NCBI RefSeq assembly: GCF_000239815.1
Contig: NZ_CAFK01000040.1
Span: 1-49,014 of the forward strand
DNA: 49,014 nucleotides
Reading direction: 5' to 3'
From: Bradyrhizobium sp. STM 3843
GTDB taxonomy: Bacteria > Pseudomonadota > Alphaproteobacteria > Rhizobiales > Xanthobacteraceae
The translations under genes were made by a program, and so were the position numbers. Under the pieces are notes generated by a model. It saw nothing but the letters and a program-made list of their open reading frames with translations, made no database searches and had not been told where the DNA came from. This document shows, one piece after another, positions 18,644-28,696 of the stretch (position 1 is the stretch's first letter; every line of letters begins with the position of its first letter).

Positions 18644-19948
18644 TTACTTGCGCTTGTCCATGGCGACGTATTCGCGGGTGGTGAGGCCGGTGAAGAGCTG
18701 GCGCGGACGGCCGATCTTCTGCTGCGGATCCTCGATCATCTCGCTCCACTGGCTGATCCAGCCTACGGTACGGGCGACCGCGAACAGCACGGTGAACATC
18801 GAGACCGGGAAGCCCATCGCCTTCAGCGTGATGCCCGAGTAGAAGTCGACGTTCGGATACAGCTTGCGCTCGATGAAGTAGGGGTCGCTCAGCGCGATCT
18901 TCTCCAGCTCCAGCGCGACCTTTAGCATCTGGTCGTCGGCGTGGCCGGTCTCCTTCAGTACCGCGTGACACATCTTCTGCATGATGCGCGCGCGCGGATC
19001 GTAGTTCTTGTAGACACGATGGCCGAAGCCCATCAGCCGCACGTCGCTGTTCTTGTCCTTCACCTTGGCGATGAATTCCGGAATTTTGTCGACGGTGCCG
19101 ATCTGGGCCAGCATGTTCAGCGCGGCTTCATTGGCGCCGCCATGCGCCGGACCCCAGAGACAGGCGATGCCGGCCGCGATGCAGGCGAACGGGTTGGCGC
19201 CCGAGGAGCCGGCGATGCGCACGGTCGAGGTCGAGGCGTTCTGTTCGTGGTCGGCGTGCAGGATGAAGATCTTGTCGAGCGCGTCGGCGAGCACCGGGTT
19301 CGGCTTGTACTCCTCGCACGGCACGGCAAAGCACATGTTGAGGAAGTTCTCGGTGAAGGACAGCGCGTTCTTCGGATACACGAAGGGCTGGCCGATCGTA
19401 TATTTGTAGGCCATCGCCGCGAGCGTCGGGATCTTCGCGATCATCCGCATCGAAGCGATCATGCGCTGCTGCGGATCGTTGATGTCGGTAGAGTCGTGAT
19501 AGAACGCAGCGAGCGCACCGACCGAAGCGACCATCACCGCCATCGGGTGGGCATCGCGGCGGAAGCCCTGGAAGAAGCGGGCCATCTGCTCGTGCACCAT
19601 GGTGTGATGGGTCACGCGATAGTCGAAATCCTGCTTCTGTGCCTTGGTCGGCAGCTCCCCGTAGAGAAGGAGGTAGCAGGTTTCGAGGAAGTCGCCGTGC
19701 TCGGCGAGCTGCTCGATCGGGTAGCCGCGATATTGCAGCACGCCGGCGTCGCCATCGATATAGGTGATCTTGGACTGGCAGCTCGCGGTCGAGGTGAAAC
19801 CCGGATCATAGGTGAACATGCCGGTCTGGGCGTAGAGCTTGCCGATATCGATGACATCGGGGCCTACGCTGCCGCTCAGGATCGGGAGATCGTAGGTCTT
19901 GTTGCCGACGGTGAGCGTGGCGGTTTTCGTAGCGGATTCTGCGTCCAT
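18644..19948 (-). CDS. gltA: Citrate synthase (type II)
   Basis: GltA condenses oxaloacetate and acetyl-CoA to citrate, the entry step of the TCA cycle. The catalytic residues can be placed: His269 ([12 protein letters not shown]), His310 ([14 protein letters not shown]) and Asp368 (YPNVDFYSG), matching His264, His305 and Asp362 of the E. coli enzyme. The 434-residue length and N-terminal extension domain are those of the NADH-sensitive hexameric type of Gram-negatives. It is read on the minus strand, downstream of gltX with 132 bases between them, and ends at its own terminator. Confidence 0.98.
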   Translation of the reverse strand: MDAESATKTATLTVGNKTYDLPILSGSVGPDVIDIGKLYAQTGMFTYDPGFTSTASCQSKITYIDGDAGVLQYRGYPIEQLAEHGDFLETCYLLLYGELPTKAQKQDFDYRVTHHTMVHEQMARFFQGFRRDAHPMAVMVASVGALAAFYHDSTDINDPQQRMIASMRMIAKIPTLAAMAYKYTIGQPFVYPKNALSFTENFLNMCFAVPCEEYKPNPVLADALDKIFILHADHEQNASTSTVRIAGSSGANPFACIAAGIACLWGPAHGGANEAALNMLAQIGTVDKIPEFIAKVKDKNSDVRLMGFGHRVYKNYDPRARIMQKMCHAVLKETGHADDQMLKVALELEKIALSDPYFIERKLYPNVDFYSGITLKAMGFPVSMFTVLFAVARTVGWISQWSEMIEDPQQKIGRPRQLFTGLTTREYVAMDKRK

Positions 19949-20080
19949 CGTGTTGTCCCCGATGAGATCGTTAAGCGCCCATTTCCTCTAGATGGCAGGG
20001 CGCGTGGACTTGTCTAGTGCGGTGCCGCGCAAATGCGTATCGTATTGCCCTGTGCGCTGCAAGATGGGGTCAATTCGACC

Positions 20081-21505
20081 TTATACGGTAACCTGGTCCT
20101 TAAGTCGGCCTAAGGATTCATCACGCCCGAGCACCGCCAGCACCTCGAAAATGCCAGGCGAGGTGGTCCGCCCGGTCAGCGCTGCCCGGAGCGGCTGCGC
20201 CACGGCGCCGAGCTTCAGATCGTTGGCCTCGGCGAACTGGCGCAACGCCGCCTCCGTCGCCTGGCCGCTCCAGGGCTCGACGTTCTCCAGCGCCTGGTAC
20301 AGCCGCCCAATCAGGGCGCGATTATCAGGCGTCAGCAGGGCCGCCGCCTTGGCGTCGATCGGGAGCGGCCGCTCGGCGAAGATAAAGCCGGCCGCATCGA
20401 TCAGCTCCAGAAGCGTCTTGGCGCGCTCTTTCAGGCTCGGCATCGCCATCAGGAGCTGGGCGCGTGTCCGATCGTTGAGCTTGGGCTTCAGCGCCGCTCC
20501 CTGCGGGGCATAGTTCAGCACGTCCTCGAACATCGCCACCAGCGCCGGGTCGTCGGTGTGACGAATGTAGTGCCCGTTCAGATTTTCGAGTTTGGCGAAG
20601 TCGAAGCGCGCCGCCGAGCGGCCGATGGCCGGCAGATCGAAGGCCTTGATCATCTCCTCGGTGGAGAAGATCTCCTGGTCGCCATGGCTCCAGCCGAGCC
20701 GCACCAGGTAATTGCGCAGCGCTGCCGGCAGATATCCCATCGCACGGTAGGCATCGACGCCGAGCGCGCCATGCCGCTTGGACAGCTTCGAGCCGTCGGG
20801 CCCGTGGATCAGCGGAATGTGGGACATCGACGGCACGGCCCAGCCCAGCGCATCGTAGATCTGCTTCTGGCGCGCAGCATTGATCAGATGATCGTCGCCG
20901 CGGATGATGTGGGTGACGCCCATGTCGTGGTCGTCGACGACCACCGCCAGCATATAGGTCGGATTGCCGTCGCCCCGGAGCAGCACGAGGTCGTCGAGGT
21001 TCTCGTTCTGCCAGACCACGCGGCCCTGCACCTGGTCCTCGATCACGGTCTCGCCGGTCAGGGGCGCGCGCAGCCGGATCGTCGGCTTGACGCCGTCAGG
21101 CGCATCCTTCGGGTCGCGGTCGCGCCACATGCCGTCGTAGAGCCGGGTGCGGCCTTCCGCGCGCGCCTTTTCGCGCATGGCTGCCAACTCCTCCGGGCTG
21201 GCATAGCAGCGGTATGCCATGCCGCTGGCGAGCAGCTGTTCGGCGACCTCGCGATGGCGCGCGGCGCGACTATATTGGTAGATGACCTCGCCGTCCCAAT
21301 CGAGCCCGAGCCATTTCAGCCCGTCCAGGATGGCATCGATCGCCGCCGCGGTCGAACGCTCCCGGTCGGTATCCTCGATTCGAAGCAGCATCTTGCCGCC
21401 GCGACCGCGCGCGTAGAGCCAGTTGAACAGGGCCGTCCGGGCGCCTCCGATGTGGAGAAAACCGGTCGGCGAGGGGGCAAAGCGCGTGATGATGGGAGCG
21501 GTCAT
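20081..21505 (-). CDS. gltX: Glutamate--tRNA ligase
   Basis: This is a class I aminoacyl-tRNA synthetase that charges tRNA-Glu. The HIGH-type motif is LHIGG at residues 17-21 ([20 protein letters not shown]) and the KMSKS-type motif is KLSKR in [13 protein letters not shown]. The length of 474 residues fits bacterial GluRS, and the C-terminal helical anticodon domain is of the bacterial kind. In organisms without GlnRS this enzyme also mischarges tRNA-Gln; here a glnS gene is divergently adjacent, so it may be discriminating. That is inference. Confidence 0.97.
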   Translation of the reverse strand: MTAPIITRFAPSPTGFLHIGGARTALFNWLYARGRGGKMLLRIEDTDRERSTAAAIDAILDGLKWLGLDWDGEVIYQYSRAARHREVAEQLLASGMAYRCYASPEELAAMREKARAEGRTRLYDGMWRDRDPKDAPDGVKPTIRLRAPLTGETVIEDQVQGRVVWQNENLDDLVLLRGDGNPTYMLAVVVDDHDMGVTHIIRGDDHLINAARQKQIYDALGWAVPSMSHIPLIHGPDGSKLSKRHGALGVDAYRAMGYLPAALRNYLVRLGWSHGDQEIFSTEEMIKAFDLPAIGRSAARFDFAKLENLNGHYIRHTDDPALVAMFEDVLNYAPQGAALKPKLNDRTRAQLLMAMPSLKERAKTLLELIDAAGFIFAERPLPIDAKAAALLTPDNRALIGRLYQALENVEPWSGQATEAALRQFAEANDLKLGAVAQPLRAALTGRTTSPGIFEVLAVLGRDESLGRLKDQVTV

Positions 21506-21638
21506 GGGTGGCAGCGGCAGCGATTTCGGGGCTTAAGGGGCGGGGGGTGTATAGCAGGCCCTGCGCATAACTAAAGCCTTCCGTGGGGATGGCGGATTTG
21601 GCACATACTGTTTCACGATCCGAAGCAGGACAGGTTTG

Positions 21639-23318
21639 ATGACGACGACAGACACGACGGCCGAGACCGGGCGCGATTTCATCCGCGACATCGTTCAGGC
21701 CGATCTCGACAGCGGCAAGCACAAGACGGTCGTGACCCGGTTCCCGCCGGAGCCGAACGGCTATCTGCATATCGGCCATGCCAAGTCGATAGCCCTCAAC
21801 TTCGGCATCGCCCAGGAGTTCGGTGGCCGCTGCCATCTGCGTTTCGACGACACCAACCCGGCCAAGGAGGAGCAGGAATATATCGATTCCATCCAGGCCG
21901 ACGTGCGCTGGCTCGGCTATGACTGGGCCGACAACCTGTTCTACGCCTCCGATTATTTCGACCGGCTCTACAACTGGGCGGAAGGGCTGATCAAGGCCGG
22001 CCTCGCCTATGTCGACGACCAGTCGCAGGAGGAGATCCGGACCTCGCGCGGCACCCTGACCGAGCCTGGCAAGAACAGCCCGTTCCGCGACCGTCCGGTC
22101 GAGGAGAATCTCGACCTGTTCCGGCGGATGAAGGCGGGCGAATTCCCGAATGGCGCGCGCGTGCTGCGCGCCAAGATCGACATGGCGGCCGGCAACATCA
22201 ATCTGCGCGATCCCGTGCTCTATCGCATCCTGCACGCGCACCATCCGCGCACCGGCGACGCATGGTCGATCTATCCGAGCTACGATTACGCCCACGGCCA
22301 GTCGGACGCGATCGAAGGCATCACCCATTCGATCTGCACGCTCGAATTCGAGGACCATCGGCCGCTCTACGACTGGTTTCTGGACAAGCTGCCGGTGCCG
22401 TCGCATCCGCATCAGTACGAATTCGCGCGCCTCAATCTCACCTACACGCTGCTGTCCAAGCGCGTGCTGACGCGGCTGGTCCAGGAGGGCCATGTCTCCG
22501 GCTGGAATGACCCGCGCATGCCGACGATTGCGGGGCTGAAGCGCCGCGGCGTGCCGCCGGCGGCGGTCCGCGAATTCGTCAAGCGGATCGGAGTCGCCAA
22601 GTCCAACAGCGTCGTCGATGTCGGCATGCTGGAGTTCTGCATCCGCGAGGAGCTCAACCGCACGGCGCTTCGCCGCATGGCGGTGCTGCGACCACTGAAG
22701 GTGGTGATCGAGAATTATCCGGAAGGGCAGGTGGAAGAGCTCGAGGCCATCAACCACCCCGATGATCCCTCGGCGGGCACGCGCAAGATCGCGTTCGGCC
22801 GCGAGCTCTATATCGAGCAGGACGATTTCATGGAGAACCCGCCGAAGAAGTTCTTCCGGCTGTCTCCGGGCACCGAGGTCCGGCTGCGCTATGCCTATTT
22901 CATTAAATGCCGCGAGGTGATCAAGAACGCCGCGGGCGACATCGTCGAGCTCCGCTGCACCTATGATCCCGCAACAAAGGGTGGCAACGCGCCCGACGGA
23001 CGCAAGGTCAAGGCAACTATGCACTGGCTGCCGGCGGCACAGTCGAAGCCGGCCGAGATCCGGATCTACAATCAGCTGTTCGCGAACCCTGCACCCGATG
23101 CGGCGAATTTCGCGGCCGACCTCAATCCGAACTCGCTCGAGATTCTGGAGGACGCGCGGATCGAGCCGGCGATCGCAGAGAGCAATTCCGATGCGCCGAT
23201 GCAGTTCGAGCGGCAGGGTTATTTCGTGCGCGACCCCGACTCGCGGCCTGACAAGCTCGTGTTCAACCGCACGATCGGCTTGCGCGACAGCTTTGCCAAG
23301 GAAGTGGCGAAGGGCTGA
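21639..23318 (+). CDS. glnS: Glutamine--tRNA ligase
   Basis: GlnRS charges tRNA-Gln directly. The sequence is clearly GlnRS rather than Glu[22 protein letters not shown] with a HIGH motif, [37 protein letters not shown], and the LLSKR form of the KMSKS loop. The C-terminal half has the two beta-barrel anticodon domains ([33 protein letters not shown]). At 559 residues it is close to E. coli GlnRS (554). ATG 21639 is taken instead of TTG 21636. It is transcribed divergently from gltX across a 133-base gap. Confidence 0.97.
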   Translation: MTTTDTTAETGRDFIRDIVQADLDSGKHKTVVTRFPPEPNGYLHIGHAKSIALNFGIAQEFGGRCHLRFDDTNPAKEEQEYIDSIQADVRWLGYDWADNLFYASDYFDRLYNWAEGLIKAGLAYVDDQSQEEIRTSRGTLTEPGKNSPFRDRPVEENLDLFRRMKAGEFPNGARVLRAKIDMAAGNINLRDPVLYRILHAHHPRTGDAWSIYPSYDYAHGQSDAIEGITHSICTLEFEDHRPLYDWFLDKLPVPSHPHQYEFARLNLTYTLLSKRVLTRLVQEGHVSGWNDPRMPTIAGLKRRGVPPAAVREFVKRIGVAKSNSVVDVGMLEFCIREELNRTALRRMAVLRPLKVVIENYPEGQVEELEAINHPDDPSAGTRKIAFGRELYIEQDDFMENPPKKFFRLSPGTEVRLRYAYFIKCREVIKNAAGDIVELRCTYDPATKGGNAPDGRKVKATMHWLPAAQSKPAEIRIYNQLFANPAPDAANFAADLNPNSLEILEDARIEPAIAESNSDAPMQFERQGYFVRDPDSRPDKLVFNRTIGLRDSFAKEVAKG

Positions 23319-23479
23319 GGGCCGCCGCCATCACTGCCGTCACTCTGTATGGTCGCACGCGCGAACGGCGGCCACACAAGCGGCGACGGCACGACATGGC
23401 TTTTGCCAATTTGCTGACGGCTTATGCTTGTTGCTGGTTGGGAGCGAGCGAGCGGCGGCGGCGGGCTTAAATCCGATCC

Positions 23480-23686
23480 TCACTCGATCGTGTCGAGGCC
23501 GGCCTGCGTCAGCACCGGCCCGCCGTCCGCGACCTCCACGAGACCACGCTCGGTCAAGAGCCGCAGGTCATCATCGCTGACGGGCGCAAGCGATAGACGT
23601 CGCGCCTTGATGTCGCGCAACGCCCAGCGCAGATGAATCGCCTGCTCGAGACCGAGATCGGCGAATGGATTATCCTGGTCAACCAT
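23480..23686 (-). CDS. Small hypothetical protein (68 aa)
   Basis: This is a short soluble protein rich in Leu, Asp and Arg, with the look of a small winged-helix-like or regulatory fold (AIHLRWALRDIKARRLSLAP, then DDDLRLLTERGLVEVADGG). The DLRLLTERGLVE stretch resembles the recognition region of a small MarR/ArsR-type wing, but the protein is too short to assign. The codon pattern is in keeping with real coding. It lies alone on the minus strand between glnS and comEC. The ribosome-binding site before ATG is weak. Confidence 0.55.
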   Translation of the reverse strand: MVDQDNPFADLGLEQAIHLRWALRDIKARRLSLAPVSDDDLRLLTERGLVEVADGGPVLTQAGLDTIE

Positions 23687-23707
23687 ACCGTCACTAACCG
23701 CCGAGCA

Positions 23708-23723
23708 CGAGGAAAGTTCCTCG
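23708..23723. repeat. 16-bp palindrome upstream of comEC
   Basis: CGAGGAA-AG-TTCCTCG is a perfect palindrome in the divergent region between the 68-residue ORF and comEC. With only 2 central bases it is more likely a protein-binding dyad than an RNA hairpin. A run of nine C residues (23743-23751) follows. Confidence 0.4.
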
Positions 23724-23830
23724 ACCTCCTGACGGGGACGATCCCCCCCCCGTAGATTCCCGTTCCGTTCCGCTAGCCGCCCGCTTGCACCTTCCGGTAG
23801 CTTTTACCGAGGTTCAGGAGTGCGAGTGTG

Positions 23831-26122
23831 ATGGCGGAGCCGGACAGGCCACCAGGCCGGGGGCGCGGATTCGCCGGGGCCGTCGCGGATGTCTGGCCGC
23901 CGCGCCGGGCGGTGCAGGCCGGCGCTTATCTCGCGGACACCGAGACATGGTCGTCGTGGCTTGCGAAACTCAAGGCCTGGGCGCGTGCGGAGGCCGGGGT
24001 AGGTCGGTTCCTGCCCTGGGTGCCGGTCGCCTTTGGTGCGGGGATCGCGCTCTACTTCACGGCCGATCACGAGCCCGTGCTGTGGGTGGCGGCGACACTG
24101 GCGCTGATGCTCTCTGCCGCGGCCTTCCTGCTGCGGCGTCACCGGCTATTTCCGATCGCGGTGATGATCGCAGCCACAGCCGCGGGCTTCACGGTCGCGA
24201 CGGCGAGGACGGCGCGGCTCGCGCACACGGTGCTGGCGCGGCCGCTTTATTCGGTCGCGCTGTCCGGCTTTGTCGAGACCCGTGACATCCGCGAGCGCTC
24301 GGACCGCTTCGTGCTGCGCGTCACCGAGATGGAGAGCCCGCGCGGCGAGATCACGCTGGCGCGGGTGCGGCTGTCGGTGAAGAAGGGCATGGCGCCCGAT
24401 GTCGGCAGCTTCGTAGAGCTGAAGGCGCGGCTGTTGCCGCCGCTCGCGCCATTGCGGCCGGGCGCTTACGATTTTGCGCGCGACATGTTCTTCCAGGGCA
24501 TCGGCGCCTCCGGCTTCGTGATGGGCGCGATCAAGACGGTCGCCCCGCCCCAGGAGGGCGGCTTTGGCTTGCGCTACGCCGCCTTCATGCAGGACCTGCG
24601 CGACACGATCGATGCGCGCATCCGCGCCCGGCTCGATGGCGATGAGCGCGCCATCGCGACCGCACTGCTGACGGGGCGGCGGGATGCCATCACCACCCCG
24701 GTGAACGATGCGATGTTCATCTCCGGGCTCGGCCATGTGCTCTCGATCTCGGGCTATCACATGGCAGTCGTCGCCGGCGTCGTGTTCTTTGCGGTTCGCG
24801 CGCTTCTCGCGTTGATCCCGGGGCTCCATGTCAGCCATCCCATCAAGAAGTGGGCGGCCATCGCGGCGCTGATTGCGGCGGCGTTCTATCTGCTGCTCTC
24901 GGGTGCTGAGGTCGCCACCCAAAGATCCTTTTACATGACGGCGGTCGTGCTGATCGCGGTCATGGTCGACCGCCGCGCCATCACCTTCCGCACGCTCGCG
25001 GTCGCCGCGATGATCGTGCTGGTGATCGCGCCGGAGGCGCTGGTGCATCCGAGCTTTCAGATGTCGTTCGCGGCCACCTTGGGATTGGTCGTGCTGGTGC
25101 AGTTGGGTCTGCCGCAGCTGTTCGCGACGCCGGACAGCTCGAGCGCCGCGCGCGTCGCGATGTGGGGCGGCCGCGAGCTCATGATGCTGCTGTTCGCTTC
25201 GCTGGTCGCGGGGCTCGCGACCACGCCTTACGCCGCCTTCCATTTCCATCGCGTGACGCCCTATGGCGTGCTCGCCAATCTCGCGGCGATGCCGGTCGTT
25301 TCGGCTCTCGTGATGCCGGCGGGACTGTTGGGGCTCGCGGCCGCGCCGCTCGGCCTCGATGGTCCGTTCTGGTCGCTGATGGGATGGGGCATCGACTGGA
25401 TGATCGCGGTGACGCGCTGGGTCGCAGCCTTGCCGGGCGCGGTCGGGCGTGTCACCGCGTTCGGCATCGGCCCCCTGATCGCGGCAAGCCTCGGCCTGGT
25501 CGTGATGGGCTTCCTGCGCACGCCGCTGCGTTGGTCGGGCGCGCTCGTGCTCGCGGGCGCGATCCTCTGGGCGATGATGACGCCGCAGCCCGATATCATG
25601 ATCTCCGGCGATGCCCGCAATGTCGCGGTGCGCGGCCGTGACGGCCGGCTGCATCTGATGCGCACCGGCAAGGACGTCTTCCTGGTGCAGGAATGGCTCG
25701 CCGCGGATGCGGATGCACGCACGCCGGCCGATGCCTCGCTTGCTGACGGCGTCTCCTGCGATGACGCAGGCTGCGTGGTGCCGGTTGCCGATGGGCGCTT
25801 CGTCTCGCTCGCGCTGCGCGCCGAGGCGCTGGAGGATGATTGCGCACGGGCCGCTTTGATCATCACCACCAGGCAGGCGCCGTCGGACTGCGCCGCGTCG
25901 GTGGTCGATCGCGACCGGCTGCAGCATCAGGGCGCGCTGGCACTGACGCGGCGCGGGCAGGGCTTTGCCGTCGAGGCCGTTCGGCCTCAGGGCACGCAGC
26001 GTCCGTGGTGGCCTGCCGCTGCCGATGCAACCGATTTCGAGACGACCCTCACGCCGCGTTCGCCGGCGTCACGCTCCCAGGACGCAACGCCGCCGGAGAC
26101 GGAGCAGCAGCAGGAAGACTGA
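23831..26122 (+). CDS. comEC: ComEC/Rec2-family DNA-uptake channel protein
   Basis: ComEC forms the inner-membrane channel for single-stranded DNA in natural transformation. After a polar N-terminus come two hydrophobic helices (PWVPVAFGAGIALYF and following), a DUF4131-like soluble segment, then the competence domain with many helices and the characteristic GLGHVLSISGYHMAVVAGV motif near residue 305. The C-terminal soluble part (from about residue 590) resembles a remnant of the metallo-beta-lactamase-like domain, but no HxHxDH motif is present. The length is 763 residues. ATG 23831 is preceded by AGGAG. Its last 41 bases are part of a segment duplicated at 28347. Confidence 0.93.
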   Translation: MAEPDRPPGRGRGFAGAVADVWPPRRAVQAGAYLADTETWSSWLAKLKAWARAEAGVGRFLPWVPVAFGAGIALYFTADHEPVLWVAATLALMLSAAAFLLRRHRLFPIAVMIAATAAGFTVATARTARLAHTVLARPLYSVALSGFVETRDIRERSDRFVLRVTEMESPRGEITLARVRLSVKKGMAPDVGSFVELKARLLPPLAPLRPGAYDFARDMFFQGIGASGFVMGAIKTVAPPQEGGFGLRYAAFMQDLRDTIDARIRARLDGDERAIATALLTGRRDAITTPVNDAMFISGLGHVLSISGYHMAVVAGVVFFAVRALLALIPGLHVSHPIKKWAAIAALIAAAFYLLLSGAEVATQRSFYMTAVVLIAVMVDRRAITFRTLAVAAMIVLVIAPEALVHPSFQMSFAATLGLVVLVQLGLPQLFATPDSSSAARVAMWGGRELMMLLFASLVAGLATTPYAAFHFHRVTPYGVLANLAAMPVVSALVMPAGLLGLAAAPLGLDGPFWSLMGWGIDWMIAVTRWVAALPGAVGRVTAFGIGPLIAASLGLVVMGFLRTPLRWSGALVLAGAILWAMMTPQPDIMISGDARNVAVRGRDGRLHLMRTGKDVFLVQEWLAADADARTPADASLADGVSCDDAGCVVPVADGRFVSLALRAEALEDDCARAALIITTRQAPSDCAASVVDRDRLQHQGALALTRRGQGFAVEAVRPQGTQRPWWPAAADATDFETTLTPRSPASRSQDATPPETEQQQED

Positions 26123-26262
26123 CATGCGAGCAAGTGACGTCGCCGCAATGTCGGAGATCTGTTACGCCGACGCTTCTCAACAAACCTGTGAGCCAATGAC
26201 GCCGAAGCGCCTTGGCGATCTATACGAAGCTCACCAACCGCCTGGTTGCCGCGGGCGCCAGC
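26082..26262 (+). repeat. Direct repeat copy A: end of comEC plus racemase fragment
   Basis: Two blocks match the segment at 28347-28696. Bases 26082-26154 align with 28347-28418 at roughly 86 percent identity by eye, and 26164-26262 align with 28599-28696 at roughly 93 percent. Relative to the other copy, about 170 bases between the blocks are missing here, which removes the start of the racemase-like gene. The first block includes the comEC stop codon. Confidence 0.85.
26164..26262 (+). pseudogene. Fragment of the aspartate/glutamate-racemase-like gene
   Basis: The translation shows pieces of the intact gene at 28479: TPTLL early, then after frame changes AIYTKLTNRLVAAGAS, which matches AIYTRLTNRLVAAGAG. 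One inserted base, one substitution cluster with a lost base, and a stop at 26197-26199 break the frame. It corresponds to about residues 41-73 of the intact protein. It has no start codon or ribosome-binding site and is plainly a dead copy. Confidence 0.85.
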
Positions 26263-26561
26263 TGGAAGCGCTGTTGGCGGCTCCATCACATTGCGACCCA
26301 ATTCGATAAGGATGGGAACGGTGCCGCTGACGAGTGGACTGGATCGACGATAATCGAACGTCCGTTTCAGAGACGTCTGCCGTGAACATGTCCGCCAGCC
26401 CTTGAGATCGTCGAACTTTCTGAAGGTGTAAGCAATACGCTAAGCGGCGCTACGGCGTTGTCAGCGTGACATCGGATAGGCTGAGGTAGCGCAAGATCTT
26501 CCAAGACGCGAGGGCAGCGAGCCGCTAACTGATCGGCAACCCATCCAAAAGGAGACGAGCA
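26263..26561. other. Gene-free spacer after the racemase fragment
   Basis: About 300 bases with no convincing gene. A short stretch around 26302-26340 translates to an EF-hand-like string (FDKDGNGAADEW) in the frame continuing from the racemase fragment, but it is isolated and ends at a stop soon after. The 3' end carries the AAGGAG site of the next gene. Confidence 0.5.
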
Positions 26562-27320
26562 GTGCGGTTTGATGGCAAGGTGGTAGTGGTGACAGGGGCG
26601 GGTACGGGCATCGGTGAAGCGACCGCCCGCTATTTCGTGTCAGCGGGCGCATCCGTTGTGCTCAACGGCCGGGATCGCGAAAAGCTCGAGAAGTCGGCGT
26701 CGCGGTACCCGGCGGATAGGGCCCTGATCCATCCCGGCGATGTTTCGGAGCGCGCCGGCGCTGCGGCGCTCGTTGCGAAGGCCATCGAGCGGTTCAGTCG
26801 GCTGGATGTCCTGGTCAACAATGCGTCCACGATCGCGCTGGGCACTCTCGACACGCATAGCGACTCAGACTGGCGGCAGACGTTCGAGACCAACGTCGAC
26901 ACTGTCTTCCATTGCTGTCAGGCGGCGTCGCCCCACCTTCAGGCGGGAGCTGCGATCGTCAACATCTCGTCTGTGTCCGGGATTGGAGGCGACATTGGGT
27001 GGCTGGCTTACAACGCCGCCAAGGCTGCAGTCAGCAATCTGACGCGGGCGCTGGCGATCGAACTGGGGCCTCAATCCATCCGGGTGAATGCGGTCATGCC
27101 GTCTCTCGCCTGGACACCGCGGACCGCCATGTTGCGCGACAATGCCGCGATGGCCGAGCGGCAGATCGCACGTATCCCGCTCGGCCGGATCGCCAATGCG
27201 TCGGAGATTGCCGCCGCGATTGCCTTTCTGGCCAGCGAAGAGGCGAGCTTCATCACAGGCATCAACATGCCCGTCGATGGCGGCCTCACGGCGAGTAGTG
27301 GCCTCGCGTCCTTCTTCTGA
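26562..27320 (+). CDS. SDR-family NAD(P)-dependent oxidoreductase
   Basis: This is a classical short-chain dehydrogenase/reductase of 252 residues. The cofactor motif TGAGTGIG is at 11-18, the NNAS motif at 87-90, and the catalytic set is Ser137, Tyr150 and Lys154 (YNAAK). The C-terminus has the usual ITGINMPVDGGLTAS segment. The GTG start has AAAAGGAGA 7-12 bases upstream. The substrate cannot be told from sequence. It is convergent with an AraC-type regulator whose stop lies only 24 bases away, and both are enclosed by the two direct repeat copies, which suggests they moved together. Confidence 0.92.
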   Translation: MRFDGKVVVVTGAGTGIGEATARYFVSAGASVVLNGRDREKLEKSASRYPADRALIHPGDVSERAGAAALVAKAIERFSRLDVLVNNASTIALGTLDTHSDSDWRQTFETNVDTVFHCCQAASPHLQAGAAIVNISSVSGIGGDIGWLAYNAAKAAVSNLTRALAIELGPQSIRVNAVMPSLAWTPRTAMLRDNAAMAERQIARIPLGRIANASEIAAAIAFLASEEASFITGINMPVDGGLTASSGLASFF

Positions 27321-27344
27321 GCTTTGGAAGACTAACGGGGAATG

Positions 27345-28253
27345 CTAACCTTTTGAGAGAAAGCGCTTAGGCGTCGTCCCGTACACACGCCGCATCCAGG
27401 AAGTGAGATGGCTCTGGTCGCTGAACCCGGTCGCTGCCGCGACGTCAGCGATCGATTGTCGTCCGGCGAGCAGCAGCGTACGAGCCTGCTCCAGTCTGCG
27501 CCGGACGACATAGCGGTACGGGCTCACGCCAACTGCGGCGCGAAAGCGGTGCGCGAAATGGAACCGATCGCATCCGGCTACAGCGGCTAGCGCTGCGAGA
27601 TCGATCGGCGCGGCGAGATGGTCTTGGATAAACGCCTCGACACGTCTCAAGCCTCGCGCGTCGATTGCTCCGCGCAGCGGAGCCGCCGGCGCGCTATAGT
27701 GCCGCTCGACCATACGTCTCAGCAAATCATCCACCGCGCTGCTCCAGAACAGAACGCCGTTCGGATGGCCCGCTGCTCCTTCCGCCTCCATCTCGCGCGC
27801 CATGCGACATAGCTCGCCATCGCGCCCGTCCATCTGCTCGATCAACTGGCCGCCATGTTGCGCAAGCCTGGCACCAGCAAGAGCGAGGCATTCCGCGGAA
27901 ATCTGCAGGATGATGCCGTCGACAGGGCCATCATACTCGGTGACATAGTCCGCTCCGGCTGGACACACACATAGCGAGCCGGGCCCCGAGGGGTGCTGCG
28001 AGCGGTTGTCGGCTATTCTATGCGCTGTCGGAACTGGATCGGATAGAACAATGCCGAGGAGATGTTCAGTTGCAGTTCCGGCGAGGCTCGCCGCTTTGGC
28101 GAAGCTAACGCGAGCAAGTGCTACGCCGTATCGCTTGGTTGGGCTCGTTTCCATCTTAATCCGCGGCGATGAACCTGCGGGACCGACAAGCTCCATCGTC
28201 TTGGGGTCCAGGAACTCGGGGAGCGGGGGACCTAGCCGAGATCGGTCTGACAT
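27345..28253 (-). CDS. AraC-family transcriptional regulator
   Basis: The C-terminal 100 residues form the AraC/XylS DNA-binding domain with two helix-turn-helix units: IDLAALAAVAGCDRFHFAHRF followed by VGVSPYRYV, and SIADVAAATGFSDQSHLTSW followed by YGTTPKRFL. The N-terminal 190 residues look like the AraC_binding_2 type of ligand domain (GSLCVCPAGADYVTEYDGP). The total length is 302. The start ATG 28253 has only a weak ribosome-binding site. It probably controls the convergent SDR gene or the racemase-like gene that lies divergent from its start; the target is inferred from position only. Confidence 0.92.
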   Translation of the reverse strand: MSDRSRLGPPLPEFLDPKTMELVGPAGSSPRIKMETSPTKRYGVALARVSFAKAASLAGTATEHLLGIVLSDPVPTAHRIADNRSQHPSGPGSLCVCPAGADYVTEYDGPVDGIILQISAECLALAGARLAQHGGQLIEQMDGRDGELCRMAREMEAEGAAGHPNGVLFWSSAVDDLLRRMVERHYSAPAAPLRGAIDARGLRRVEAFIQDHLAAPIDLAALAAVAGCDRFHFAHRFRAAVGVSPYRYVVRRRLEQARTLLLAGRQSIADVAAATGFSDQSHLTSWMRRVYGTTPKRFLSKG

Positions 28254-28346
28254 GTGATTCCCATGTATGAGGCTGTGTATGAGATGGAGAGATCATCGGC
28301 GAAGCCCAAGGTCGACACGATCATGATCAGGCATACGCCGACGAAA

Positions 28347-28696
28347 ACGCAACGCGCCGGAGACAGAGCAGCAGCAGGAAGACTGAGCTGCGAGCAAGTG
28401 ACGTTGATGCGATGTCGCATGTCTGTTTGATGGCAATTTGGGGCCCGGCCGCGCATGATGGTCGATGGAGGTTTGAAGATGCATATTGGCCTCATCGGAG
28501 GAATTGGTCCGGCCGCGACGGACTTCTATTACCGGCGCTTGATTTCGACTTTCGCAAGCAGGAAGGCGGCGCTGGAGCTGACGATTGTGCACGCCGACAC
28601 GCCGACGCTTCTCAAAAACCTGTCAGCCAATGACGCCGAAGCGCAGGTGGCGATCTATACGAGGCTCACCAACCGCCTCGTTGCCGCGGGCGCCGG
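28347..28696 (+). repeat. Direct repeat copy B: comEC tail plus start of racemase-like gene
   Basis: Bases 28347-28418 repeat the comEC 3' end and following bases, including the PETEQQQED-stop coding string (28357-28385) with one base lost before it. Bases 28599-28696 correspond to the racemase fragment in copy A. The intact racemase-like gene begins within this copy at 28479. The comEC piece here is not attached to a comEC gene; the sequence before 28347 does not match comEC. Confidence 0.85.

Noticed and set aside
21270..23024. Minus-strand open frame of more than 580 codons opposite glnS
   Set aside because: Antisense to a certain glnS gene; composition is a reflection of the sense codons, with no domain.
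23320..23373. Distant GGCCGCCG / CGGCGGCC inverted repeat after glnS
   Set aside because: The loop of nearly 40 bases and lack of a T-run make a terminator unlikely; GC-rich matches of 8 bases are expected by chance here.
24146..25927. Minus-strand open frame of more than 590 codons opposite comEC
   Set aside because: Arg/His/Asp-rich antisense shadow without motifs or a ribosome-binding site.
26302..26340. EF-hand-like string FDKDGNGAADEW after the racemase fragment
   Set aside because: Only one short loop, with Thr at the twelfth position where Glu is expected, no second EF-hand and a stop soon after. Could be chance or a tiny remnant; not enough to call.
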